Below, piece by piece: positions 16,799 through 24,329 of a stretch of 64,000 nucleotides of DNA; positions within the stretch are counted from its first letter, which is position 1, and each line of letters begins with the position of its first letter. A model generated the notes under the pieces. The model searched no databases and was not told where the DNA came from. It saw only the letters and a list, made by a program, of their open reading frames with translations. Both the position numbers and the translations under genes were made by a program. Origin of the DNA: Micromonospora luteifusca (GTDB taxonomy: Bacteria; Actinomycetota; Actinomycetes; Mycobacteriales; Micromonosporaceae); NCBI RefSeq assembly GCF_016907275.1, contig NZ_JAFBBP010000001.1, positions 496,001 through 560,000 of the forward strand, read 5' to 3'.

Positions 16799-18061
16799 AT
16801 GCCGTACGTCCTGGGGATAGACATCGGAAGCACCAACACGGCTGCCGCTGTCGCGCGGCGGCACGGCACGACCTGGACGCGTCCCGAGGCCGTCCCGCTG
16901 CACGTCGACTCGACTGTCGTACCGTCGGTGCTGTGCCTGTCGGAGGACGGCTCGCTGCACGTGGGCGAGCCCGCGACCGACGACGGCAGCCGCACCACGC
17001 GGGACTTCGTCCACCGCATCGGTGACGACGTGCCCCTGCTGCTCGGTGGCGAAGCGTGCCCGCCGCAGACGCTGACCGCGGAGCTCGCCGCGTGGGTGGT
17101 GGATCGGGTCCACGCCCTGGAAGGCGGTCCCGCCGAGGCGATCGTGCTCAGCCACCCCGCGGGGTGGCGCCCCTACCGGCGAGAGGTGCTGCACCGGGCG
17201 CTGTCCGGCTTCGGGCTGCGTCACGTGACGTTGCTGCCCCGCACGGTAACGGTGGCGGAGAGCCACGCGGCCCGTGGGTTCGCCGGCACCACTGCCGTCG
17301 TCTACGCCCTGGGGGGCAACAGCTTCGAGGCGGCACTGGTGCGTCGAACCCCGCGCGGCACGTACGAGACATTCGGTACCCCCCAGGGGCTCGACTCGAT
17401 TGGCGGCGCCGACTTCGACGAGGCGCTGGCCGGCTACGCCCGTACGACGCTGGCCCGGGAGTTGGCCACCACCGCACGCCGCGGCACCCAGGCCGCGTTG
17501 CGCGGGCTGCGCGCGGAATGCGACCGGGTCAAGCGGGTGCTGACCGTCGATCTGACCGCCGACGTGGTGCTGGCCCTGCCGAACGGTCCGGCCCGGATAC
17601 CGGTGACCCGGGCGCAGTTCGAGCAGATGATCCGCCCGACGGTGCAGGCCACCGTCGACCTGCTGCTGCGGGCCGTGCAGAGTGCCAACCTGACGCCGGC
17701 GCAGCTCGACGGCGTCCTGTTGGCGGGCGGTTCGACCCGCGTTCCGCTCGTCACCGAGCTGATCAGCGCGGCACTCCCGGTGCCCGTCGAGGTGGAACCG
17801 GACTCGCAACTGACCGCCGCCACCGGGGCGGCGATGGCCGCCTGCCAGGTGGTGTCGCCGCGCCCGCGCCCGCCGGCGCCGGTCCGCGACCCGGCCCCGG
17901 TGAGTGGTGCCGGGCGGGCCAGCGTTCCGGCTCCGCGCCCCCACCACGACACCACCGTCCCAGGTGCTCCGCCACCGCGGCCACCGGTCCGGGTCCTCCC
18001 ACTGGAACTGCCGAAGCCGTCCCGCCTGGTGCTGGCCCGCGGCCGGGGACGCGAAGGATGA
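16799..18061 (+). CDS. Short Hsp70-like actin-fold ATPase
   Basis: A 420-residue Hsp70-family protein that has only the nucleotide-binding domain. Phosphate-1 motif GIDIGSTNTAAAVA is at residues 5-18. The segment VVYALGGNSFEAALV takes the place of phosphate-2, GLDSIGGADFDEAL follows, and the adenosine motif is LLAGGSTRVPLV. After residue ~355 there is a Pro/Arg/Ala-rich tail instead of the ~250-residue substrate-binding domain of DnaK, so it is not a general chaperone. Such truncated Hsp70s are common in actinobacteria beside signalling genes. The ribosome site is an AG-rich run directly upstream. It overlaps or closely abuts iniR and is the first gene of that operon. It may act as a nucleotide-dependent partner of the IniR-like protein (inference). 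Confidence 0.88.
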   Translation: MPYVLGIDIGSTNTAAAVARRHGTTWTRPEAVPLHVDSTVVPSVLCLSEDGSLHVGEPATDDGSRTTRDFVHRIGDDVPLLLGGEACPPQTLTAELAAWVVDRVHALEGGPAEAIVLSHPAGWRPYRREVLHRALSGFGLRHVTLLPRTVTVAESHAARGFAGTTAVVYALGGNSFEAALVRRTPRGTYETFGTPQGLDSIGGADFDEALAGYARTTLARELATTARRGTQAALRGLRAECDRVKRVLTVDLTADVVLALPNGPARIPVTRAQFEQMIRPTVQATVDLLLRAVQSANLTPAQLDGVLLAGGSTRVPLVTELISAALPVPVEVEPDSQLTAATGAAMAACQVVSPRPRPPAPVRDPAPVSGAGRASVPAPRPHHDTTVPGAPPPRPPVRVLPLELPKPSRLVLARGRGREG

Positions 18062-18066
18062 CTTCA

Positions 18067-20631
18067 ATGATCATGAATGGCATCGCCGAGTCGGGGCTGA
18101 CGCTGGACAAGGGGCCGCAGGCACTGCTGGACGCGGTCGGGCAGGACCCGACCGGCCCACTCACCGTTGGCATCGCCGGCCCAGGTGGGCACGGAAAGAC
18201 CGCACTGCTCGCGGAGTTGGCGCGGATCCACCAGCGGGCCGGGATCACCGTACGCGCGGGCGCACCGGAGCCCGGTGAACCGGTCGACCCCGACACACTG
18301 GTCCTGGTCGACGACGCGCACCTGCTCGACGACGCACGGATCGGGGTGCTCCTGCGTCTGGTCGCCACCCGTCGGCACCGGCTGGTCGTCGCACACCGGC
18401 CGTGGCCCCGGTCAGCGGCGCTCAGTGAGCTGGTCGACTCTCTCCGGCGGGACGGGCAGGCCGTGCTCCTCACGCCGTTCACCCGGGAGCAGACCGCCGC
18501 CTACCTCGCCGCCACGCCGGAGCTGGGCCGGCACGGCGACCTGGTCGACTTCGTACACACCCAGACCTCCGGCATACCCCGGGACGTCGAACGGCTGGTC
18601 CGCGGCCTGGCCGGCGCGGAGACCCCGACCGGCACGGTGGTCGCCCCACCCCGGTCCGCCGTCGGAGAGTTCGCGGCGGACCTGGACGTGCAACCCGCCG
18701 CGGTACGACGAATGCTGCTCGCCGTCGCGGCCGGTGGGCTGCTGCCGGTGAGCATGCTCGGCACGCTCCTGGGCCGGGAGCCGGCGGCGGTGGACGAACT
18801 GATCGCCGCGACGCGGGCGGCCGGGCTGCTCGGCGCCGACGGCCGGCTCGCGCCGATCGTCCGGCGGGCCGTCACGACGCTCAGCCCCACCACCGACCGG
18901 ACCGCGGTCTGGCGCCGGCTCACCGACTTGCAGCTCGCCCGGGGCGGCGCGGTGCTGCCGCTGGTCCGCTCCCTGCTGGCGGTGGGCGCGCTCGGCGACT
19001 GCCCGGCTCCGACCCTGGCAGCCGCAGCGGGTGAGGCGCTGGCCGACGAGCCGGCGTTCGCGGCCGAGTTGTTCGCCGCCGCCACGGCGGCCGGACGGCC
19101 GGCGAGCGCCGAGCAGGCACTCGCCGCCGCGCTCGCCGGCAACCTCGACGACGCCCTGCGGCTGGCGGACCGCCTGCTGGCCACGGCCGCCCCGCCCGAG
19201 CGTGCCGAGGCGGCCGTGGTGGCCGCGACCGCCCTGGCGCATCGCGGTCACGTCGGTCGCAGCGTCGAGCTGTACCGATGGTCAGGCACCGCCTCGGCGG
19301 CGGCCTTCGCCACCGTCGGCGGCCTCGCCATGGGCGACCTGGGCGCCACCGCCGAGCCGCCGGCAGCCGAACCCACCGACGAACCGCCAACTTTGCACGC
19401 CAGCGCCGCCCGCCTGATGGCCGACGGGGTACGCGAGAGCGTGAGCGGCCCGCCGACCGCGGCGCTCTCGGCGCTCGTGCAGGCCGCCGCGCTGCTGGAG
19501 CCGGACGGGCGGGCGGCGCTCCTGCCGGACAGCCCGGCGGCGCTCGCCGCGTTGACCGCGGTGCACTGCGGTGAGCTGGAGATCGCCGAGCGGGTGCTGC
19601 ACCGGGCCCTGGGCGCCGGTGTCGGTGGCCCGCTGATGGCTCGCCGTCACCGGCTGTTGCAGGCCTGGATCCTGATGGTCCGTGGCGAGACGCACGCCGC
19701 GACCGAGCGCCTCGCCACGGTGACGCTCGACGGTCGGCAGTTGGAGTCACGCGACCTGCTCTTCGCCGCCGCGATCCGGATGGGCACCGGCCGGCGCAAC
19801 AGCGACCTCGGGGCGCTCAAGCGCGGCTGGGGGCAGGCGCTGGAGGCGGTGGTCCGCCACCCCGTCGACCTGTTCACGCTCCTGCCGCTGGGTGAGCTGG
19901 CCATCGCGGGCGCGCGGCTGGGTGACCTGGCCCGGCTCGAACCGTACCTGCGCGAGGGGCGCGCGCTGCTCGGCCGGCTCGGTGAACCACCATTGTGGAG
20001 TGTGCCGCTGCACTGGAGTGGGCTGCACGCCGCGATCCTCACCGGCGAGCCGGCCCGGGCCGACGAACACGTCGCCGCGCTGCTCGCCTCGGCGGACCAC
20101 AGCCGGTACGCCGCCGTGGTCGCCGCCGCCGCGGAGAGCTGGGTGGAGGTGCTGCGGGGCGTCGTCGACCCGGCCCGCGTGGAGGCCGCCGCCCGAGGGC
20201 TGCACGACACCGGGTTGTGCTGGGACGGTGCCCGCCTCGCCGGCCAGGCCGCGATCCGTACCGCGGACCGGCGGGCGATGACCACCCTGCTGGAGTGCGC
20301 CCGAGCGTTGCAGGGGCGACCGTCCGGCGGTCACGGCGGTCCGACGTCGACGACCACCGAGAGCACGACGCGGGCCGCCGGCCCGACCCAGCAGGGGCTC
20401 AGCGACCGGGAGTACGAGGTGGCCGAGCTGGTGCTGGCCGGGTTGACCTACCGGGAGATCGGCGATCGGCTCTTCATCTCGGCCAAGACGGTCGAGCACC
20501 ACGTGGCGCGGATGCGCAACCGGTTGAACTGCGCCAACCGCACCGAGTTGCTGGCTCTGCTGCGCACCATCGTCGCCGACCGGGCCAGCGACACCGCCGG
20601 GCAGCCGTGGCCGCAGCGGGCGACCCGATGA
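18067..20631 (+). CDS. iniR: IniR-like STAND ATPase with LuxR-type DNA-binding domain
   Basis: An 854-residue regulator. Walker A GPGGHGKT is at residues 38-45, Walker B LVLVDDAH has its acidic pair at 82-83, and a helical winged domain follows. Then comes a long alpha-helical TPR-like sensor region (residues ~250-740) and a LuxR helix-turn-helix at ~779-835 (LSDREYEVAELVLAGLTYRE, AKTVEHHVARMRNRL). Size, architecture and position beside iniBAC match mycobacterial IniR (Rv0339c, ~830 residues), described as the ATPase that activates iniBAC during envelope stress. The ATG at 18067 has GAAGG 9 nt upstream; the ATG at 18058 overlaps the Hsp70 stop but is too close to that site. The ligand in this organism is unknown; trehalose was reported for mycobacteria. 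Confidence 0.87.
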   Translation: MIMNGIAESGLTLDKGPQALLDAVGQDPTGPLTVGIAGPGGHGKTALLAELARIHQRAGITVRAGAPEPGEPVDPDTLVLVDDAHLLDDARIGVLLRLVATRRHRLVVAHRPWPRSAALSELVDSLRRDGQAVLLTPFTREQTAAYLAATPELGRHGDLVDFVHTQTSGIPRDVERLVRGLAGAETPTGTVVAPPRSAVGEFAADLDVQPAAVRRMLLAVAAGGLLPVSMLGTLLGREPAAVDELIAATRAAGLLGADGRLAPIVRRAVTTLSPTTDRTAVWRRLTDLQLARGGAVLPLVRSLLAVGALGDCPAPTLAAAAGEALADEPAFAAELFAAATAAGRPASAEQALAAALAGNLDDALRLADRLLATAAPPERAEAAVVAATALAHRGHVGRSVELYRWSGTASAAAFATVGGLAMGDLGATAEPPAAEPTDEPPTLHASAARLMADGVRESVSGPPTAALSALVQAAALLEPDGRAALLPDSPAALAALTAVHCGELEIAERVLHRALGAGVGGPLMARRHRLLQAWILMVRGETHAATERLATVTLDGRQLESRDLLFAAAIRMGTGRRNSDLGALKRGWGQALEAVVRHPVDLFTLLPLGELAIAGARLGDLARLEPYLREGRALLGRLGEPPLWSVPLHWSGLHAAILTGEPARADEHVAALLASADHSRYAAVVAAAAESWVEVLRGVVDPARVEAAARGLHDTGLCWDGARLAGQAAIRTADRRAMTTLLECARALQGRPSGGHGGPTSTTTESTTRAAGPTQQGLSDREYEVAELVLAGLTYREIGDRLFISAKTVEHHVARMRNRLNCANRTELLALLRTIVADRASDTAGQPWPQRATR

Positions 20632-20674
20632 GGCGCACAGGTCTTGGACGCCGCCGCACCGGACGGAGCGGGAC

Positions 20675-22603
20675 GTGACGCGTAACGAGGTCCGGCTGAT
20701 CCGGACCAGACTGGTGGTGCTGGCCGCCGTGCTGATCACGCTCTGGTCGTACGCGGCCTACGTGAGCAGCCAGGACGTCATCGACCTGCTGCGTGTGCGG
20801 GCCCTGGCGGACAATCTGGGCCAACCACTCGACCGCCTGGTCCTGAGCCTGCAGACCGAACGCCGGGTCACCACCGAGACGATCGCCGGGGCCGCGCCGA
20901 CGGCGGTCCCGCTGGTCGGGGCACGCGAGGGCACCGACCGGGCCGCCGCCGAGGTCCGCGAGTTCAGCGAGGGCAGTGATCTTCGACTGCTCGGCGCCGG
21001 CGAGGTCCGCGACCGGGCCGTCGAACTGGTCCGACGGCTCGACAGCCTGGGCGCGATCCGCTCCCAGGTGGACGCCGGGCAGCTCGACCAGGCCGCGGCC
21101 CTCGACGGGTACGACCAGGTCATCGACATCGCCTTCCGGGTGTACGGCCCGGAGTGGGGCGCGTACGAGAGCGCGTTGGCCGCCGACACCCGCGCGGTGA
21201 TCGCGCTGGCCCGCGCCCGCGAGTTGCTCGCCCGGGAGGACACCCTGGTCAGCGCGGCCCTGACCGGTGCACGGCTCGGTGTCGACGAACGGCTTCGACT
21301 GAGCGAGCTCGTCAGCAACCAGCGGTTCGCGCGCACCGAGGCGGCGGCCGGGTTGGGCGTCGACGGGCAGGACGAGCATCAGCGGATGGCGACCGGCCCC
21401 GAGTTCGCGGGCCTGCTCGCCCTGGAGGACCGGCTGCTGCGCGCGGACACCGGCAACGCCCTGGCCGGGATCACCGCCCAGGCCTGGCGCGCCGCGGCGG
21501 ACGCCGCCCTCGACGCACTGCAGACACTTGTCACGACCACCGCCCGCAGCAGCGTCGAGCGGGCCACGCCGGGTGCCGCCGTGATCGTCGCGCGGACCGG
21601 CGGCGTGGTGGGGTTGGGTCTCATCGTCGTGCTCATGCTCCTGTTGAGTTGGGCGAGCACGGTCCGACGCCTGACCGACGAGCTGACCAGGCCGGACGTC
21701 AGTCCACCGCCTCCGGCTGTCCCGGCTGCCCCGGCGGCACCCGGCGGCACCTACGAGGAGCTGTTCCTGCGGCTCACCCGACGCAACCAGGTCCTGCTGC
21801 GCGACCAGCTCAGCCTGCTCGACGGGATGCAGCGCCGGGAGCGGTCCACCGAGGAGACCGGCGAGCTGTTCCAGCTCGACCACCTCAGCACCCGGATCCG
21901 GCGCAACGTGGAGAAGGTGATCGCCCTGGCCGGCGCGACGCCCGCGCGCCGCTGGCGGCGCCCGGTGCCACTGCTCGACGTCGCTCGCGGTGCGGTCGCC
22001 GAGGTACCGGACTACCACCGGGTCCTGATCGCCCCGCACTGGCCGTGGTCGATCACGGGTCCCGCCGTCACGGACCTCGTCCATCTGCTGTCCGAGCTGA
22101 TCGAGAACGCCCTCGCCTTCTCGCCGACGAAGACCACCGTCCGGGTCGCTGGCGAGCACCGACCGCAGGGGTGCGCCATCGTGGTCACCGACGACGGGCC
22201 CGGCCTGGACGCGTCCGCGCTGGCCGAGGCGAACCATCTGCTCAGCAACCCGCCGGACGGCCCGCCCACCGGGCCCGCGGGTCTCTACACCGTCGCCGTG
22301 CTCGGCGAGCGATGCGGCGCCCACGTCTCGCTGCGCCCCAGCCAGCGTGGTGGAACGTCCGCGGTCGTGCTCCTCCCGGCCCGGCTGGTCACGGTGAGCG
22401 ACACCGGACGTCGACCGGCCACCGCACCACCCGGCACCCCGTACCCGCCGGCCCGCGACGGCGCCGACCTGCCCGACCCGAGCGGCGACGGTGCGCTGCC
22501 CACACGGGTCCGCCAGGCCGGGCCGACCGGCCCCGAACACCGCAGGACCAGCCTCGACACGGTCGAGATACCGGTCGCGAGAACAGCGAGGAGACACCCA
22601 TGA
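20675..22603 (+). CDS. cvnA: Conservon sensor kinase-like protein (CvnA type) with NIT-like sensor
   Basis: A 642-residue membrane protein. TM1 is at residues ~10-30 (VVLAAVLITLWSYAAYVS). A ~270-residue extracytoplasmic helical region resembles the nitrate/nitrite-sensing NIT domain. TM2 is GVVGLGLIVVLMLLLSW. A cytoplasmic dimerisation helix contains a His in FQLDHLSTRIRRN, and a HATPase_c domain has N-box ELIENALAFSP, G1 DDGPGLD and a G2-like GLYTVAVLGERCG. The C-terminus is a Pro-rich tail. CvnA proteins are the sensor-kinase-like subunits of actinobacterial conservons, which resemble eukaryotic G-protein signalling. The GTG start has GGAGCGGGA upstream and lies 43 bp after iniR. The stop overlaps the next start (ATGA). 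Confidence 0.88.
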   Translation: MTRNEVRLIRTRLVVLAAVLITLWSYAAYVSSQDVIDLLRVRALADNLGQPLDRLVLSLQTERRVTTETIAGAAPTAVPLVGAREGTDRAAAEVREFSEGSDLRLLGAGEVRDRAVELVRRLDSLGAIRSQVDAGQLDQAAALDGYDQVIDIAFRVYGPEWGAYESALAADTRAVIALARARELLAREDTLVSAALTGARLGVDERLRLSELVSNQRFARTEAAAGLGVDGQDEHQRMATGPEFAGLLALEDRLLRADTGNALAGITAQAWRAAADAALDALQTLVTTTARSSVERATPGAAVIVARTGGVVGLGLIVVLMLLLSWASTVRRLTDELTRPDVSPPPPAVPAAPAAPGGTYEELFLRLTRRNQVLLRDQLSLLDGMQRRERSTEETGELFQLDHLSTRIRRNVEKVIALAGATPARRWRRPVPLLDVARGAVAEVPDYHRVLIAPHWPWSITGPAVTDLVHLLSELIENALAFSPTKTTVRVAGEHRPQGCAIVVTDDGPGLDASALAEANHLLSNPPDGPPTGPAGLYTVAVLGERCGAHVSLRPSQRGGTSAVVLLPARLVTVSDTGRRPATAPPGTPYPPARDGADLPDPSGDGALPTRVRQAGPTGPEHRRTSLDTVEIPVARTARRHP

Positions 22604-23049
22604 CGTCCGCAGTGGTCACCAACGACAGCCTGACCGGCGCCCTGGACCGCCTGGTCGACCGAGTGCACGGCGCGGAGTTCGCCGTCGTGCTCTCCCCTGA
22701 CGGGCTGGCCCTCGGCGGTTCCCGGCAGGTGGAGGCGAAGCTGGCCGAGCAGATCTCCGGAGTGGTCGCCGGCCTGATCGCGTTGGGGTTGGCCGCAACC
22801 CGGACCTGCGACGCGGGCGGTCTACGCCAGGTCGTGGTGCAGATGTCGCGAGCGTTCCTGTTCATCGCCACCATCCCGAACGGAACGATCCTCACCGTGC
22901 GGATCGCCGGTGATGACGTCGAGGTCGGCGACATGGCGTACGAGGTGGCGCTCTTCGTGGGGCAGGCCGAGCGGCACCTGCCGATCACCCTCGGACCGGC
23001 CTCCTCGGCGACGATCGGGGACACAGGTGTACACCAGCGGCACCGCTGA
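22600..23049 (+). CDS. cvnB: Roadblock/LC7-domain protein (CvnB type)
   Basis: A 149-residue protein. It is a single Roadblock/LC7 domain: VHGAEFAVVLSPDGLALGGS, a helix LAEQISGVVAGLIALGLAA, then strands RQVVVQMSRAFLFIATI and a C-terminal part (GDDVEVGDMAYEVALFV). In conservons this subunit binds the sensor and the small GTPase. It overlaps cvnA by four bases and cvnC by 23 bases, showing a tight operon. The last ~15 residues, read over the cvnC start, have no conserved features. Confidence 0.92.
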   Translation: MTSAVVTNDSLTGALDRLVDRVHGAEFAVVLSPDGLALGGSRQVEAKLAEQISGVVAGLIALGLAATRTCDAGGLRQVVVQMSRAFLFIATIPNGTILTVRIAGDDVEVGDMAYEVALFVGQAERHLPITLGPASSATIGDTGVHQRHR

Positions 23050-23407
23050 CGAGGCGTGGTACGACGACGACGCGGGCCCGGTCGCCCGGCCGTACACGAT
23101 GACCGGCGGGCGCACCGCGCCGGCCCGCGGTCAGTTCGACCTGATCTCACTGGTCGTCGCCCGACGGGCGGTCACGCCGCCCACACCGCTCTTCCCCGAA
23201 CAGGCACGGATCGTCGAGCTGTGTCACCATCCAGTGTCGGTGGCCGAAGTCGGCGCCGAACTGGACCTTCCACTGGGGACTGTCCGGGTGCTGCTCGGCG
23301 ACCTGCTCACGGCCGGGTTGATCGAGACGCACGACCCGCCGATGCTGTCGGAGCTGCCGACCGAGGACCTGCTCGAAGCGATACTCGTGGGGCTTCGCAC
23401 CCTGTGA
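23027..23407 (+). CDS. cvnC: DUF742 protein (CvnC type)
   Basis: A 126-residue DUF742 winged-helix-like protein. It has the usual WYDDDAGPVARPYTMTGGRT N-terminus, then the FDLISLVVARR strand and a compact helix-turn-helix-like core (VAEVGAELDLPLGTVRVLLG, DLLTAGLIETHDPP). GTG at 23027 is chosen because it includes the conserved N-terminal motif; it overlaps cvnB by 23 bp. In complete conservons the next gene is the Ras-like GTPase CvnD. Here the next gene is instead a CBM2-like membrane protein, so the GTPase is missing. Confidence 0.9.
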   Translation: MYTSGTADEAWYDDDAGPVARPYTMTGGRTAPARGQFDLISLVVARRAVTPPTPLFPEQARIVELCHHPVSVAEVGAELDLPLGTVRVLLGDLLTAGLIETHDPPMLSELPTEDLLEAILVGLRTL

Positions 23408-23481
23408 CAGGGCAGGTGCCAACCGCGATTCGAACGGATCGTCGGCGGGCATCCTGCGACGAACTGAAGGAGAGACAGGCA

Positions 23482-24222
23482 GTGCCGGCAACACCACCCC
23501 AGCCACGCCGTACCGTGGCGATCATCGTGCTGGACCGGATCGTGGCCCTGGTCACGGCCGCACGGCGGGTGCTCACCGGTCGGGACGACTTTTCGCGGGC
23601 CGCCTGGGTGGCCATGATCGCGGCGGTCGGGGTGCTGATCGTGACAGCCACCTCGATCATCGGGGTGCTGCGTACGCCGGAGGAGCTGACCCCGGTGGCT
23701 CTCGACCCGCCACCGTCCGTCGAGCAGGTGGGCACACCGCCGCCCGGCACTTCCCGGCCTCAGGCGCGACCGGCAGTCACCAGCCCGGCGCTGTCCGCTC
23801 CCCCGCCAGCTGCCTCGGCCACCGCGGTCCCACCGACCGCCGGTGCGTCGACTCGACCCACTCCGACCGGTTCGACGGCTCCACCCGCGTCGGCGCCCCT
23901 GAACGCCGAGTTCACCATCTCGGACAAGGCCCTGCTCAGTTACGGTGCGGCCGTGACGATCAGCAATCCCGGGCCGGGTTCGGTGCCGCAGTGGACGCTG
24001 GCCGTCACCCTGCCCCGGGAGTCTCTGCGGATCAGCGCGGTCGAGGGCGCCCGGGCCAGCCGTGACGGTGCCGTGTGGACGTTCGTGCCGGACGGAACCG
24101 CCGGCCAGGTGCCGGGCAGCGCTTCGGTCCGGGTGACGTTCCGGGTCAACGGTTCGCCCGCTGGTGCCGCCCCCGAGTCGTGCACCATCGACGGCGCCGC
24201 CTGCACCGGTCTGTCGAACTGA
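23482..24222 (+). CDS. Membrane-anchored protein with CBM2-like ectodomain
   Basis: A 246-residue protein. A short cytoplasmic N-terminus leads to one TM segment (AAWVAMIAAVGVLIVTATSIIGVL), then a ~75-residue Pro/Ala/Thr/Ser linker. A ~105-residue C-terminal beta-sandwich resembles family-2 carbohydrate-binding modules (VTISNPGPGSVPQWTLAVTL, ASVRVTFRVNGSP), with the flanking Cys pair in CTIDGAAC. The start GTG at 23482 has a strong AGGAGAG site 7 nt upstream; a GTGA overlap with cvnC at 23404 offers a longer alternative. It takes the position where the conservon GTPase is expected. It could sense or hold cell-wall or exopolysaccharide glycans for this envelope-stress operon (inference). Confidence 0.75.
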   Translation: MPATPPQPRRTVAIIVLDRIVALVTAARRVLTGRDDFSRAAWVAMIAAVGVLIVTATSIIGVLRTPEELTPVALDPPPSVEQVGTPPPGTSRPQARPAVTSPALSAPPPAASATAVPPTAGASTRPTPTGSTAPPASAPLNAEFTISDKALLSYGAAVTISNPGPGSVPQWTLAVTLPRESLRISAVEGARASRDGAVWTFVPDGTAGQVPGSASVRVTFRVNGSPAGAAPESCTIDGAACTGLSN

Positions 24223-24329
24223 CCGGGCTGGGCCGACCCCGGACCGATCGGGTGCGGTACACCGAGCGTTCCGGCGGCGGCCACGCTTGATTGATCATCA
24301 GTTCGGGTGCGCTTCGTACCGTTCCGGCC

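Noticed and set aside
20474..22597. A 707-codon open frame on the minus strand
   Set aside because: It is antisense to the cvnA gene, has no domain or ribosome site, and its composition is typical of high-GC shadow frames.
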